Shown here: positions 7,501 to 16,430 of the stretch, in pieces
Position numbering within the stretch: the first letter of the stretch is position 1
Layout of the letters: each line of letters begins with the position of its first letter
Source: Spirochaetota bacterium
Lineage (GTDB): Bacteria > Spirochaetota > B62-G9 > DRHN01
Assembly (NCBI GenBank): GCA_016934265.1
Contig: JAFGTF010000037.1
Location: 1 to 55,548 of the forward strand
Length of the DNA: 55,548 nucleotides
Direction: 5' to 3'
The notes under the pieces: generated by a model
Database searches by the model: none
Seen by the model: only the letters and a program-made list of their open reading frames with translations
What the model was told of the DNA's origin: nothing
Translations under genes and position numbers: made by a program

Positions 7501-8433
7501 TCAAAGGAGAGCGTTATTTTCGGGATCCTGCTTGGCCGGTTCTTTTCTGCACATATAGAAAAGCTCCATCCTGCTGTTTATGCCGAGCTTGCGATAGATG
7601 CTCGCGGTATGGCTCTTTACCGTGCTCACCGATATGAACAGCGTCTCGGCGATCCGCCGGTTTGGGTATGCATTGACGATCAGGTCTATTATCTCCCGTT
7701 CTCGCCTTGATATTCCACCGATCGCCAAGTTTCGAATAAAAGCTCCGGAAAAAGAAGAGTCTCTACGTGAATGATGGAAGACGGCTACGATCGTTGCTGC
7801 ACCGAGCCCAGCGTAGCCGAAAACGGAAAAAAAGAGTCCCGAAAAAAAACCGGAGAGTGTAAGATACATATCGGCAAGCTGCCCCGCAATGAGGGCGCAG
7901 GTTCCTATAAGGAGGAATCTCGAAACTGCCGACCTTCTTTTTTTCTCTCCTTTCACCGGGCGGACGGCAAGCCTCGCGGCCGTACAGACGGCGACCGTAA
8001 TGGCGACTAACCAGAAAAAGTCGAGCCCGGCCCTTCCACCGCTCGCAACGTCGAACCGGGACGAGGAAAATAAAAGCTGCGGGACGAGAAATATCGCCAC
8101 TCCGTAGAGAGCCCGCTTGAAACGGGTCTGCCGTACCCTGAACCGGCACCGGACCCATAAAAAAATCGCGCAGGAGATAAGACAAATGCTTACTGCGAAA
8201 AGATACCGGTTGACCCGGGGAACGATCATCCCTGCGCCGGCCGCATCATCGGCTGCGTCGAAATAATACGAAACGAGGATCGCAGCGGTATGAAGAGTAA
8301 AAAAACCGAGGGACAGCAAAAAAAAGCGTGTTCCGTTGCTTCTTTTTTTCAAAAAGCTGTACAGAGTAAGAAAGACGCCTGCAACGCCGAGCGAAAATGC
8401 CATTGTATATAAAAGCTGAATAACCGTTTTCAT
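7501..8433 (-). CDS. Membrane-bound LuxR-type transcription regulator with seven TM segments
   Basis: The product is 310 residues from the ATG at 8431-8433. The longer in-frame ORF adds 44 residues that read through the end of a pseudogene and lack membrane character. About seven hydrophobic segments fill residues 1-220. The C-terminus (last 65 residues) is a LuxR/GerE helix-turn-helix: the stretch from SRREREIIDLI to VSTVKSHTASIYRKLG shows the classic 'T-V-K-x-H' recognition helix. Such proteins sense a membrane or external signal and bind DNA while membrane-tethered, or act through an unknown release. The ribosome site is weak. Ligand and target are unknown. Confidence 0.75.
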   Translation of the reverse strand: MKTVIQLLYTMAFSLGVAGVFLTLYSFLKKRSNGTRFFLLSLGFFTLHTAAILVSYYFDAADDAAGAGMIVPRVNRYLFAVSICLISCAIFLWVRCRFRVRQTRFKRALYGVAIFLVPQLLFSSSRFDVASGGRAGLDFFWLVAITVAVCTAARLAVRPVKGEKKRRSAVSRFLLIGTCALIAGQLADMYLTLSGFFSGLFFSVFGYAGLGAATIVAVFHHSRRDSSFSGAFIRNLAIGGISRREREIIDLIVNAYPNRRIAETLFISVSTVKSHTASIYRKLGINSRMELFYMCRKEPAKQDPENNALL

Positions 8434-8571
8434 CAAAGTATAATGTAGACCGCAAAACGGATATGAGCAAGATGTAGTTGCCGCCTTCTTCCCCATACGG
8501 CCCTGCGCACGTTTAAGTGACCCGTGTAGCAGCCACGGCCGTTTCCGAAAACGAGGCAGCGGCATAGTTCG

Positions 8572-8907
8572 TTATAAAGCTGCCACTTTTTGCGGCTCGA
8601 TACTCACGCTTGAGTTCAATACAGACACACCGAGACGATAGAGGTGCCGGATAACCGCGAGCGCGAAATAGCCCGTTTGAGAACCCATTCTCGGTATAAG
8701 ACAATCCGCTGTTTTCACCAGTTTCCCACCGTACTATAAACTCTTTCATCCCTCTCTGGTCGTGATACTATCGAACTCCCCGGGCACAACGAGCTGCACG
8801 CAAACACCGCACTCACCGGCAGCCTGCATGAACCTTCGTACCGTATAGGATTCATGCTTCCTTGCACCTACCAGTACCCTTTCGTGTATTGAAGATTCAG
8901 GAACCCT
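8572..8907 (-). pseudogene. Decayed N-terminal remnant of a RimK-family ATP-grasp ligase
   Basis: The minus-strand frame that continues directly after the stop of the UPF0104-type gene encodes, from about 8880, RVLVGARKHESYTVRRF, then GVCVQLVVPGEFDS. Two in-frame stops (TGA 8752-8750, TAG 8740-8738) follow. The same frame then gives ADCLIPRMGSQTGYFALAV, then LGVSVLNSSVSIE, and ends at TAA 8574-8572. These blocks match, in order, the N-terminal domain of RimK-like glutamate ligases: the first strand, then 'D-x-V-I-P-R-I-G', then 'L-x-x-L-G-x-x-x-L-N-x-S-x-S-I'. The ATP-grasp domain that should follow is gone. No start codon is obvious; an ATA in a start-like position (8889-8887) may be a mutated ATG. 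The piece is clearly non-functional. Confidence 0.75.
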
Positions 8908-9951
8908 TCACCTCCCGAGCGGCCGGCCGGTTATGTCTTTGTGCTTCATGCCGACATACAGGGGTATACTGAACAGAAAAGGGATCACGTTGAAGGCCAT
9001 ACGGTACAGAAGCGCGGCTGAAAGCACCACGTCTACCGAAACCCCCAACGCGGCGTATATGAGGGCAAGCGACCCCTCCAAGGCGCCGAACCCTCCCGGT
9101 ATCATCGATACCGTTCCTATTACGAGCCCGATGGTAACTCCCATAATGAGGTGCCACGGGTTTATCGCATACCCCACCGCTCGAAAGGAGACGTACATCA
9201 CCGACATGAGCGCCGTATAGTCTATGAGGGTAATCGCTGTCAACTTCATCAAAAGAAGCGGATTTTTCGCAACCATTGAAAACCCTCGTCTAAACTCGTC
9301 GAGGAATGCATTCACCTCGATCTCCCCCGGCTTCTTTTTCTTAGACAAAAGTTTTCTAAAACGGGTGAATACCGAAACGAATGCCTTTACCGCGGTCTCA
9401 CGGAACCCGGGCAGTATGACGGTACAATAAAACAATGCGATTATCAGTATCGTTACGACGGTTACCACATAAACCGGTATTGTGAGGGCGGTGGAGAATT
9501 CTTTGTCCACCAGCAGGATGATGAAAGTAATAAGCAGTATGACGTCGAAAAAGATGCCGAAAAATATCACCTGCAGTATGCGGATTAGCGCCGACTTCCT
9601 TGCACCGACCCCGATGTAATCGAGAATGTGGATCTGTGTCGTAAACTGCGTAATTCCGCCGAATGAGACGAGATACCCTATCGCGTTGATGACAAATGAG
9701 CATTTTATCGCGGTAAAGATCGGGATTTTCTCTTGAAAAAATCGAAGCGCGATGAAAAGGAATAATCCCTCGATGATGTACACTAAAAACGACAGGCATA
9801 CGGAAACGATAAAGTCCACGGGAGCCGTCGAAAGCAGCTGCCTCTTCAGCTCTTTGTAGTTCGATACGGTTATGAGCAGCCCGAAGATAATAACGACGAT
9901 TACCGCATACTTGAAAACCGGTGACAACCGCCTACCGATATCCCGGGTCAA
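8908..9951 (-). CDS. UPF0104 / lysylphosphatidylglycerol-synthase-TM-like membrane protein
   Basis: This is a polytopic inner-membrane protein of 347 residues with about eight hydrophobic segments. It belongs to the flippase-like family that also forms the membrane half of MprF. The family signature, a Pro-Gly-Gly-x-Gly-x-x-E motif, is seen as IPGGFGALEGS near residue 285. No soluble aminoacyl-transferase domain is attached, so a lipid-flipping or unknown transport role is more likely than lysine transfer. The start codon is TTG (9949-9951), with a purine-rich AAAGGAAG some 11 bases upstream. A promoter lies at 9985-10013. A decayed RimK-like gene directly downstream was probably once its partner. 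Confidence 0.7.
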   Translation of the reverse strand: MTRDIGRRLSPVFKYAVIVVIIFGLLITVSNYKELKRQLLSTAPVDFIVSVCLSFLVYIIEGLFLFIALRFFQEKIPIFTAIKCSFVINAIGYLVSFGGITQFTTQIHILDYIGVGARKSALIRILQVIFFGIFFDVILLITFIILLVDKEFSTALTIPVYVVTVVTILIIALFYCTVILPGFRETAVKAFVSVFTRFRKLLSKKKKPGEIEVNAFLDEFRRGFSMVAKNPLLLMKLTAITLIDYTALMSVMYVSFRAVGYAINPWHLIMGVTIGLVIGTVSMIPGGFGALEGSLALIYAALGVSVDVVLSAALLYRMAFNVIPFLFSIPLYVGMKHKDITGRPLGR

Positions 9952-9984
9952 TTCAGGCCACTTCCTTTGGTAAGAATCATATAA

Positions 9985-10013
9985 ATAATATTCTTAACAA
10001 TATTGTGCGGCAA
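9985..10013 (-). promoter_or_regulatory. Promoter of the UPF0104-type gene, overlapped by an inverted repeat
   Basis: On the minus strand TTGCCG (10013-10008), a 17-nt spacer and TATTAT (9990-9985). An inverted repeat TAAGAAT (9971-9977) / ATTCTTA (9990-9996) with a 12-nt gap covers the -10 box and transcription start region, a plausible operator. Confidence 0.5.
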
Positions 10014-10183
10014 ATAGTATTAGCAATTTTTCCTAAAAAGTCGAGTCAAATCATGAGGTCGGAGGAACTTTTTTATCCCTGTTTCCAGGCCGTGAAGATG
10101 GAAAAACCGACACACCGACGCGATAAGTCCGTTATATAAGCCGAACGGTTTTCGCTCCATGCCGTCAAAAGTTCCCCGCCATT

Positions 10184-11203
10184 CTACCTGCCGCGTTTCA
10201 CAAACTCACGCAATCGGCGCAATTGTTCGTCGTTACCCACCGCAATCAAGAAGTCTTTCTCCTTCAGGCGTACCGACGAGATCGCAGCATTCGAGGAGGG
10301 GTTCGTCCTCGTCTTACCGTCCGGCGCGTTGATACCGACGATTACCGCCCCCGTTTTGCTCCCGATTCCCGATTCACGAAGGGTCTTTTCCGCAATCCAA
10401 GACCCCGCCTCGATCTCAACCTGCTCCATTCTCATCGGCGTATCCACGCCGTCCATCATTACATCGAGGAACTGCAGAACCGCCGGTCGCAGCACAATCG
10501 ATGCAAGTCGTTGACCGGCAATCTGATTTGGAGAGATGACCCTGTCGGCACCCACTTTTAAAAGCTTTCGAATCGTCCGCTGCTCTATCGCCTTGGAGAC
10601 GATTAAAAGGTTCGGGTTGAGCTGTCTCGCGGACAACACGACGAACACGTTGAGCTCGTCTTCCGGAAGCGCGGAGACCAGCCCCTTCGCCCGTTCGATG
10701 CTCGCCTCCTTCAATACCCCGTCATCCTCCGCGTCGCCTTGAATATATAGCATCGTTTCATCCTTTACAAGCTCCGACTTTTCAGGGTCCTTATCGATTA
10801 TGATAAACTTCACACCGGCTCGCATGAATTCCCGAGCGACCTCACGTCCCACATCACCGTATCCGCAGACGATGTAGTGATCCTTCAGGCGTTTAATAGA
10901 TCTGTTCATACGCCGCTCCTTAACGACATGCAGTATCTGACCCTCGAATATGTAGGTGATGAGAGTAGTCACCGAGTAGCCGACCGACGCAACACTGAAT
11001 ACCAGGAATATGATCGTGAAATGCTTTCCCGCGGCTGACAGCGGCCGTACCTCACCGAATCCGACGGTGGTTATGGTAATCACCGTCATGTAGAGCCCGT
11101 CGAGCAGCGACCAGTGTTCTATAAGCGAGTACCCGACGGTTCCACCCGCGACGAGAAGGGCAAGAACAAAAAAGGCGATCGTAAACCGGATTGACGGTCT
11201 CAT
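10184..11203 (-). CDS. TrkA/RCK-domain potassium channel
   Basis: This is a two-transmembrane K+ channel subunit of 339 residues. The first helix lies at about 8-26, the pore loop carries the selectivity filter TVGFGE (46-51), and the second helix lies at about 61-85. An RCK N-domain follows with nucleotide-binding motif GYGDVGRE (near 114-121) and an acidic residue after the second strand (IIDKDP). An RCK C-domain occupies roughly 255-335. This MthK/Kch-like layout gates potassium flux in response to a cytosolic ligand such as Ca2+, NAD(H) or a nucleotide. The start is the ATG at 11201-11203 with only a weak ribosome site. Confidence 0.92.
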   Translation of the reverse strand: MRPSIRFTIAFFVLALLVAGGTVGYSLIEHWSLLDGLYMTVITITTVGFGEVRPLSAAGKHFTIIFLVFSVASVGYSVTTLITYIFEGQILHVVKERRMNRSIKRLKDHYIVCGYGDVGREVAREFMRAGVKFIIIDKDPEKSELVKDETMLYIQGDAEDDGVLKEASIERAKGLVSALPEDELNVFVVLSARQLNPNLLIVSKAIEQRTIRKLLKVGADRVISPNQIAGQRLASIVLRPAVLQFLDVMMDGVDTPMRMEQVEIEAGSWIAEKTLRESGIGSKTGAVIVGINAPDGKTRTNPSSNAAISSVRLKEKDFLIAVGNDEQLRRLREFVKRGR

Positions 11204-11758
11204 TTCATACCATTCGGACTCATCTTCTTTACGTATGCTTCCCTACTGTTACTTATCGATCAACCCGGCGGATTTCTGTATACGCTCTTGTACCCACCGT
11301 CGTGTCATGATCGAATCTACATTCATAACACCGGCAAGAGTATCGCACCGCGAAAACCCGGCCCCGCAGCCGTTCTGGACTTTCATTAGAATATATACGC
11401 GGCGCTTGGTGAGTAACCCACCCTTTATTGCATCGTTTTGTATGTGTAGATATTGCATAGTCTGAAGTATAATCCGCTTCCAAGAAGCAGGATGGTTCCT
11501 GCCGCAACATCACATTTCGTTACGTATATCGATCGGCTGCTACCGTTAAAACGGTTTTACTATATTTCAGAACCGATTATCACAACATCAATATCGACAA
11601 TGTAAAAAAGATCGATACTATGACGCATGCCGATGCATTTCGGGATATTTGTTTCCCGCTTCTTGGCATCGGTTCCTTTGCCGTGACCTTCATAACATGA
11701 CGATCAGCATAAACGCTCGAACACCGCTTCCCGTCCGCGTATTCTCTTTGTGTTTAAT
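11204..11758. other. Long divergent intergenic region, no confident gene
   Basis: A minus-strand ORF at 11249-11458 (69 codons) has a somewhat protein-like composition, but no ribosome site and no family I recognise. The remainder (11500-11758) is AT-rich and stop-rich in all frames. Confidence 0.4.
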
Positions 11759-11787
11759 TTGACATTATACCGATTACCGTTTATTGT
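11759..11787 (+). promoter_or_regulatory. Promoter of the bifunctional-nuclease gene
   Basis: TTGACA (11759-11764), a 17-nt spacer and TATTGT (11782-11787). The coding start is about 35 nt further on. Confidence 0.6.
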
Positions 11788-11828
11788 ATTCCATAGTAGG
11801 AGCGTTGTTTTAGACGGACGCATATGAT

Positions 11829-12389
11829 ATGATACCTGTTGACTTCGACAAACTTATTTTCTCGAACATGGGATTCGTAATTCTTCTTAAAGGTAAACGC
11901 GACAATAGGACTCTTCCCATCTTCATCGGAACGGTCGAGGCGCAGTCCATCGCTCTCTTTATCAGCAACGTTAAAATACCCCGGCCCCTGACCCACGATC
12001 TTTTGAAGAACGTCATCGAACACCTCTCATGCCGCATCGAAAGGATAGAAGTGTGTGATCTTCGGGAAGGAACCTTTATAGCAAGACTGATTCTTCACTG
12101 CGACGGTGAAGAGGTCGAGGTCGACTCGAGACCGAGCGACGCTATCGCTCTTGCGCTCCGCACCTCTTCCCCCATATTTGTCGCAGAGAGTGTTATGGAC
12201 GAGGCCGGCAGGGTGTTCACGGAAGCGGAGGCGGTGATGACATCGGAGTCGGAAAACGAAGCGGGAGAGGGTCAGCTGGATTCACTGAAGGAGGACCTCG
12301 ACAAAGCGGTGGCTGAGGAACGGTATGAGGACGCGGCAAAAATCCGGGACGAAATCAAGCGATTGGAAAACATGCATACGGAAAATTGA
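11829..12389 (+). CDS. Bifunctional nuclease (DUF151) domain protein with C-terminal UVR motif
   Basis: The product is 186 residues. Residues 1-130 form a BFN/DUF151 domain: LPIFIGTVEAQSIA, then RPLTHDLL, then VDSRPSDAIALALR are the recurrent blocks of this family. Plant and bacterial members have been reported to have DNase and RNase activity, and DUF151 is widespread in bacteria. Residues about 150-183 are a UVR motif (LKEDLDKAVAEERYEDAAKI-RDEI pattern), the helix pair by which UvrB and UvrC contact each other and which ClpC-type adaptors also use. The fusion suggests a partner-bound regulatory or DNA-related role; this is inference. The start is the ATG at 11829. Confidence 0.85.
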   Translation: MIPVDFDKLIFSNMGFVILLKGKRDNRTLPIFIGTVEAQSIALFISNVKIPRPLTHDLLKNVIEHLSCRIERIEVCDLREGTFIARLILHCDGEEVEVDSRPSDAIALALRTSSPIFVAESVMDEAGRVFTEAEAVMTSESENEAGEGQLDSLKEDLDKAVAEERYEDAAKIRDEIKRLENMHTEN

Positions 12390-12511
12390 AAGCCGTATGA
12401 CGGTAGGGGGTCAACCGTGGTAATTCCGTTGCCTCGCAGGGGAAGATAAGAGGCGTCGCCCGGTATTACGACGGCGGGTATCGCTTTTAGGCCGTCGTCT
12501 CTAGTACGGCA

Positions 12512-13120
12512 CTAGTCTACCACCGCTTCCTCTTCTTCGTTTCGCGGTATTCCGGAAGAAAGGCCCTCAATGACCACGAAGAGTTTGTGGAGAAGGTCTT
12601 CCGATTCTATGAAGGACTGGGCGATGTTCTTTACGACCTTCTTTCGCATAAGCTCGATGATTCGCCGTCCATTCATCTGCCGCTGCGCGTTATAGACTGT
12701 TGCTTCGGACACTTCGTCGCAAAGTCCCTCTTCCTGCAGGATATCCTTTATCTCAGAGGCGGAGAGGAACGGATTTTCAACGCTTATCTCGGCGAGGCGA
12801 TCCAAAAACGCATTCGTTATCTTCGACTTCTCCCAGTTTCCGGAAAGCAGTGAAATGAGCCCCTCCGTCTTGTACACCTGCCATCGACGGTTCACCATCT
12901 GACGGGACACGCCGATGATCTTCCCGATCTGCTCCTGGGTGAGATATTTCTTTCCCTCTTCATCCCGCATCTTTACCATGCGGACCACTTCACAATCTAT
13001 CTCGCCCTTGTCATCAGCCGGTATGGTCAAAGAATGCGGCTTCTTGTATTTCAGCACCAGGTTATCCTTCCCCCGTACCACCTCGATCATACCGTCTTCA
13101 TATATCGTATCCTGTCCCAT
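12512..13120 (-). CDS. Helix-turn-helix protein of transposase/regulator type
   Basis: The product is 202 residues. An HTH lies at about 58-84 (LTQEQIGKIIGVSRQMVNRR) and is followed by a second helical DNA-binding-like region with 'FLSASEIKDILQEEG'. The paired-HTH arrangement resembles the N-terminal half of IS630/winged-helix transposases. There is no DDE catalytic domain and no terminal repeats nearby, so a domesticated DNA-binding regulator is more likely. The C-terminal 60 residues are helical and acidic at the end. The start has a GGAG site. Targets are unknown. Confidence 0.6.
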   Translation of the reverse strand: MGQDTIYEDGMIEVVRGKDNLVLKYKKPHSLTIPADDKGEIDCEVVRMVKMRDEEGKKYLTQEQIGKIIGVSRQMVNRRWQVYKTEGLISLLSGNWEKSKITNAFLDRLAEISVENPFLSASEIKDILQEEGLCDEVSEATVYNAQRQMNGRRIIELMRKKVVKNIAQSFIESEDLLHKLFVVIEGLSSGIPRNEEEEAVVD

Positions 13121-13412
13121 TCAGAAACTCCGCCCCATAGTAAATATTCCCCCTTTACCGCCCGCAGTACGTGCCCCCGTCCCATATGCTCGTTTAGTCC
13201 CGATAAAAGAAAAGTGTTGCAGGAAACTCTATCCACCGTACCGTTTTAGGGGTTAGCTGTCGTTTATTATACCGCCGTTTTGCCACGAAACCTTTCGAGG
13301 AAAACTACACGGCTGGAACCACCGTATATAAAAAAACGTTCTTATAGAAAAATGTCAAGTTTTTTAATATTTCTCCTCGGCGGTTTTCAAAGCACAATCC
13401 CGACTTCGCATT

Positions 13413-14840
13413 CTACTCTAAAAGCTCCTTTTTTTCGTTCGGGAAGAAGGACATGAAATACCCGGTCGTGAAGTAGGCGGTATCGCCTCCGTCCGGGGAC
13501 AACCACATCATCTTCGTCTCGTCGTCCACCGCAGTCATTCGGACGGTAAGCGGAGGTCTGCCGGAACCGAACGTAAAAACCGTCTCAAAGACCGGATTTT
13601 CGATACCGGTCGCCCCCCACCCGTTATCCCCTCGCGATACCGGCTCCCGTTCCTCATATTCGGCGTTCTTCACGCCGCGCAGAATACTTTCCACCACATA
13701 ATCGCGTTCGACCGTTTCTCCCGTATCCTGAAACCGCCACTTTTCGCCATCCCGTTCGAGCGCAATACCCGCCCCCGTCTTTCCCGGGCCCAGACGAGTG
13801 AGGGTAATACCCGATACATCCTTGTCCTCGAAATCGAAGATCCTTCTGTCACGCATATCGAATTCGGTTCTCGCGAGTCCGGCGACGACCTCGAATTTGA
13901 CCTGAAACACCATCCTGTCGGTCGAACGCGTGGCGTAGAAGTATTCCTTGTCTCCCCGCTTTACGGAATCGCCTGCAAGAAACAGATAATCGGTACCGTC
14001 CTTCAATGTGAAGCTCGCAATGAGCCGTGGCGACATAAGACCGTACCGGGCGACCTCGTCCGCCCTCTCTTGGACCACCTCTACGAAATGGTCGTAGATA
14101 AGCGTTCCGATATACATCTCGACCCTGGTATTCGAGGCCTTCACCCTGCCGGGCATGAGATACCATTGATCTTCCTCACGGCGAAGCACAAACGCGCCGC
14201 GGGAGGAGAGGTAGGATATCTCGACGACATCCTCCGCTTTGAAATAGGCGAGCATCTTGTCACGCAGGTCGAACAGGCTCTTTATCAATCCGTTTTTAAT
14301 TGCTGCGGGTACCGATAGTATCATCTGCTTCCCGACGGTCTTCGCGAACACCTTTGTTCCGTCAAGGCTTTCTATTCCGAAATCTATACCGTGAGGCCGC
14401 TCGTCGCCGGAAAGGTAGAAACGTAAAGAAGCGGAAGGATCGTCGAGCCCGTACTCTTTCTGTTTTTCGAGGCTTTCGTATACGACCTCCTCTTTCTTTG
14501 CCTCCTTGATCGTCGAAACGAGCTCATCCACCGCATAGGTGTCCCCTCGCGTGACGACGGGAGAGGTTATCATCCACCGGTAGCCCGCATCCTCCCCTGT
14601 ATCGGTGAGTGACCCTTCGGGAACGGCCCGCTCGTCGGAGATTCGTTCCATCACGATCTCGTCACCTTCGTTTTTTATGACTATTTTTTCGACGGGAGCT
14701 TTTGTCTCTTCAAACAGGAGCGATTCCTTCGAAGCTTCCTGTTGTTTCTCCTTTCGCCCCTTTATTTCGAAATACCAGTACGCGAACCCGCTGCAGACGA
14801 GCACTAGGGCGGCAATGAGAGCGGTCCTGAAATGCTTCAT
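13413..14840 (-). CDS. DUF4340 domain membrane-anchored protein
   Basis: The product is 475 residues with an N-terminal membrane anchor (residues 6-23) and a large extracytoplasmic part. It has repeated strand-rich modules of the type 'W-x-(I/L)-x-x-P ... A-D-x-x-x-(I/V)-x-x-(L/I)', typical of DUF4340. Such proteins are regularly encoded next to GldG-like ABC accessory proteins, as here. The ATG overlaps the stop of the GldG-like gene by four bases (ATGA), so the two are translationally coupled. The molecular function is unknown; a role as the surface or periplasmic part of the ABC complex is inferred from context. Confidence 0.8.
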   Translation of the reverse strand: MKHFRTALIAALVLVCSGFAYWYFEIKGRKEKQQEASKESLLFEETKAPVEKIVIKNEGDEIVMERISDERAVPEGSLTDTGEDAGYRWMITSPVVTRGDTYAVDELVSTIKEAKKEEVVYESLEKQKEYGLDDPSASLRFYLSGDERPHGIDFGIESLDGTKVFAKTVGKQMILSVPAAIKNGLIKSLFDLRDKMLAYFKAEDVVEISYLSSRGAFVLRREEDQWYLMPGRVKASNTRVEMYIGTLIYDHFVEVVQERADEVARYGLMSPRLIASFTLKDGTDYLFLAGDSVKRGDKEYFYATRSTDRMVFQVKFEVVAGLARTEFDMRDRRIFDFEDKDVSGITLTRLGPGKTGAGIALERDGEKWRFQDTGETVERDYVVESILRGVKNAEYEEREPVSRGDNGWGATGIENPVFETVFTFGSGRPPLTVRMTAVDDETKMMWLSPDGGDTAYFTTGYFMSFFPNEKKELLE

Positions 14841-16429
14841 GATCGCACTCTCCTCTGGATATTGATGTAGAGGCCGATGACAATGACGAAGAGAGGAACG
14901 GCCACCATAGAGATGAAGAAGGCGAGCCTCCCCTGACGCGCAGTCATGGTAAGATACACAGACTCCTGATCTTTCGGTCTGATCGATACGAGGTCTCCCC
15001 GATCTGCGAGGAAGTTGACCGCATTGAGAAAGAGGTCTTTGTTCCCCTGTGTCTGATACATAGAGTTGCTTATGAAGTCGGAATCCCCGACAACGAAGAT
15101 GTACGCTTCCTTATTGTCCTCCGTGGACCGTTCGGCGTCCGGCTCCCCGGACCCGGGCGCCTCTTTTTGAACACCGATGCTGGAATACGCCATCACCGGC
15201 ACCGGACCCTCGACGTCAATTCCCCTATCGAACCGCGCTTTCTTTCCGGAGAAGAGCTCGGCCTTGTCCGTCTCCGCCCAGCTCGATTCGCCAGTTGTAG
15301 CGACGACCCTGGGAAACGTGTTGTCGTTCGTATCCGTATCCCTCACATCTATGCTCCGGGCCAGCCTGAGGAAGGTGGTAAATCCGAAATCCCGCGTGAT
15401 GGGATTATACGTGTACTCGTTTACCACCGGCATGAAGTAATCGCCGGAGAGCACCCTGCTTAAGGGGTCAATAATGACGTCGTCGCCGGCGACGATTCCG
15501 TACCGCTCTAAAAAAGCGGTGAGACCCGCAAGCTGCGCTCCGCTCTCCGTGGGATCGAGCAGGACGAAATATCGCCCCCCCTCGAGTATATACCGCTCTA
15601 TGAGCGAAAGCTCATACGGATCGTAGTCCTTTGTCGGGCCTGCGGTGATGAGGACCGCACAATCTTCCGGTACGGCCTCCTCGCGAAGCAGGAGGATCTC
15701 TTCCACTTCGAAGTTCTCGTCTTGTATCGACACACGTATCCTGTCATACCCCGTATTCTGGTAGTCGTTTATGCTCCGCTCCCCGTGTCCCGATACGAAG
15801 TACAGTTTCTTCTTCTCGGTCTGTGAGAGCTTGATAAGTGTATTCGTAATCCCCTCCTCGCTCTGGGATTTGATCTTCTCCTTCTTTCCGCCGTATTCGA
15901 TTATGACTTCACCGTAGGCGGTGACCCCCATCTCCTGGACCCTTCCCGGATTCAGGTCGGGGTCTATAATCTCGTATTCGAAGTCCCGGTATATGTACCG
16001 GTACTGTTCCAACAGCTCGCGTACCCCGGATGTTTCCTGGTTTTTCGAGAAGAAGGCGTATACGCGGACAGGGCCGGAAAGCCGCTCGAGCAGCTCTTCC
16101 GTTTGTTTCGAGAGAGAAAAGCGCTTCGACTCGGTGAGATCGAACTTCTTGTTATGCGCGAAAAGGACGAGATACACGATGACCACGAGTGCGAGTACCA
16201 CGATACTGATAATGGTGCTGTTGAGACCGTACCGTACCTTCCGTTTCGTTATCTTCCCGACGATTTCGTCATAGAACCGGACGAAAAACAGGATGCCGAT
16301 TCCTACTCCGGCGACAAGCGTGACGATGGAAAGGACCTCGAACTTTCCTGTCAGGTAGAAAATAAGAAGGCTCGCGAGCAGTAGAAGCGGTGAGACGATA
16401 TACAGGTATCTTTCTATTTTCTTCAGCAT
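14837..16429 (-). CDS. GldG-like ABC transporter auxiliary protein
   Basis: The product is 530 residues. Two transmembrane helices at the N-terminus (about 13-55) and a third at about 70-90 are followed by an extracytoplasmic ABC_transp_aux/GldG domain. Its opening DLTESKRFSLSKQT is the hallmark of this family, followed by the Rossmann-like part with FVSGHGERS and VLLDPTES. A C-terminal helix lies at about 500-522. In Bacteroidetes GldG works with GldA and GldF in gliding motility, but homologues occur widely in non-gliding phyla with unknown substrates. It lies one base after the permease gene and has a GGGGGT site. Confidence 0.85.
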   Translation of the reverse strand: MLKKIERYLYIVSPLLLLASLLIFYLTGKFEVLSIVTLVAGVGIGILFFVRFYDEIVGKITKRKVRYGLNSTIISIVVLALVVIVYLVLFAHNKKFDLTESKRFSLSKQTEELLERLSGPVRVYAFFSKNQETSGVRELLEQYRYIYRDFEYEIIDPDLNPGRVQEMGVTAYGEVIIEYGGKKEKIKSQSEEGITNTLIKLSQTEKKKLYFVSGHGERSINDYQNTGYDRIRVSIQDENFEVEEILLLREEAVPEDCAVLITAGPTKDYDPYELSLIERYILEGGRYFVLLDPTESGAQLAGLTAFLERYGIVAGDDVIIDPLSRVLSGDYFMPVVNEYTYNPITRDFGFTTFLRLARSIDVRDTDTNDNTFPRVVATTGESSWAETDKAELFSGKKARFDRGIDVEGPVPVMAYSSIGVQKEAPGSGEPDAERSTEDNKEAYIFVVGDSDFISNSMYQTQGNKDLFLNAVNFLADRGDLVSIRPKDQESVYLTMTARQGRLAFFISMVAVPLFVIVIGLYINIQRRVRS

Positions 16430-16430
16430 T

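Noticed and set aside
11249-11458. 69-codon minus-strand ORF upstream of the K+ channel
   Set aside because: No ribosome site, promoter or homology; left as an unassigned stretch.
12512-13120. Insertion-sequence fragment (IS630-like transposase)
   Set aside because: Only an HTH region is present, with no DDE domain, terminal repeats or target duplication; it is called a DNA-binding protein.
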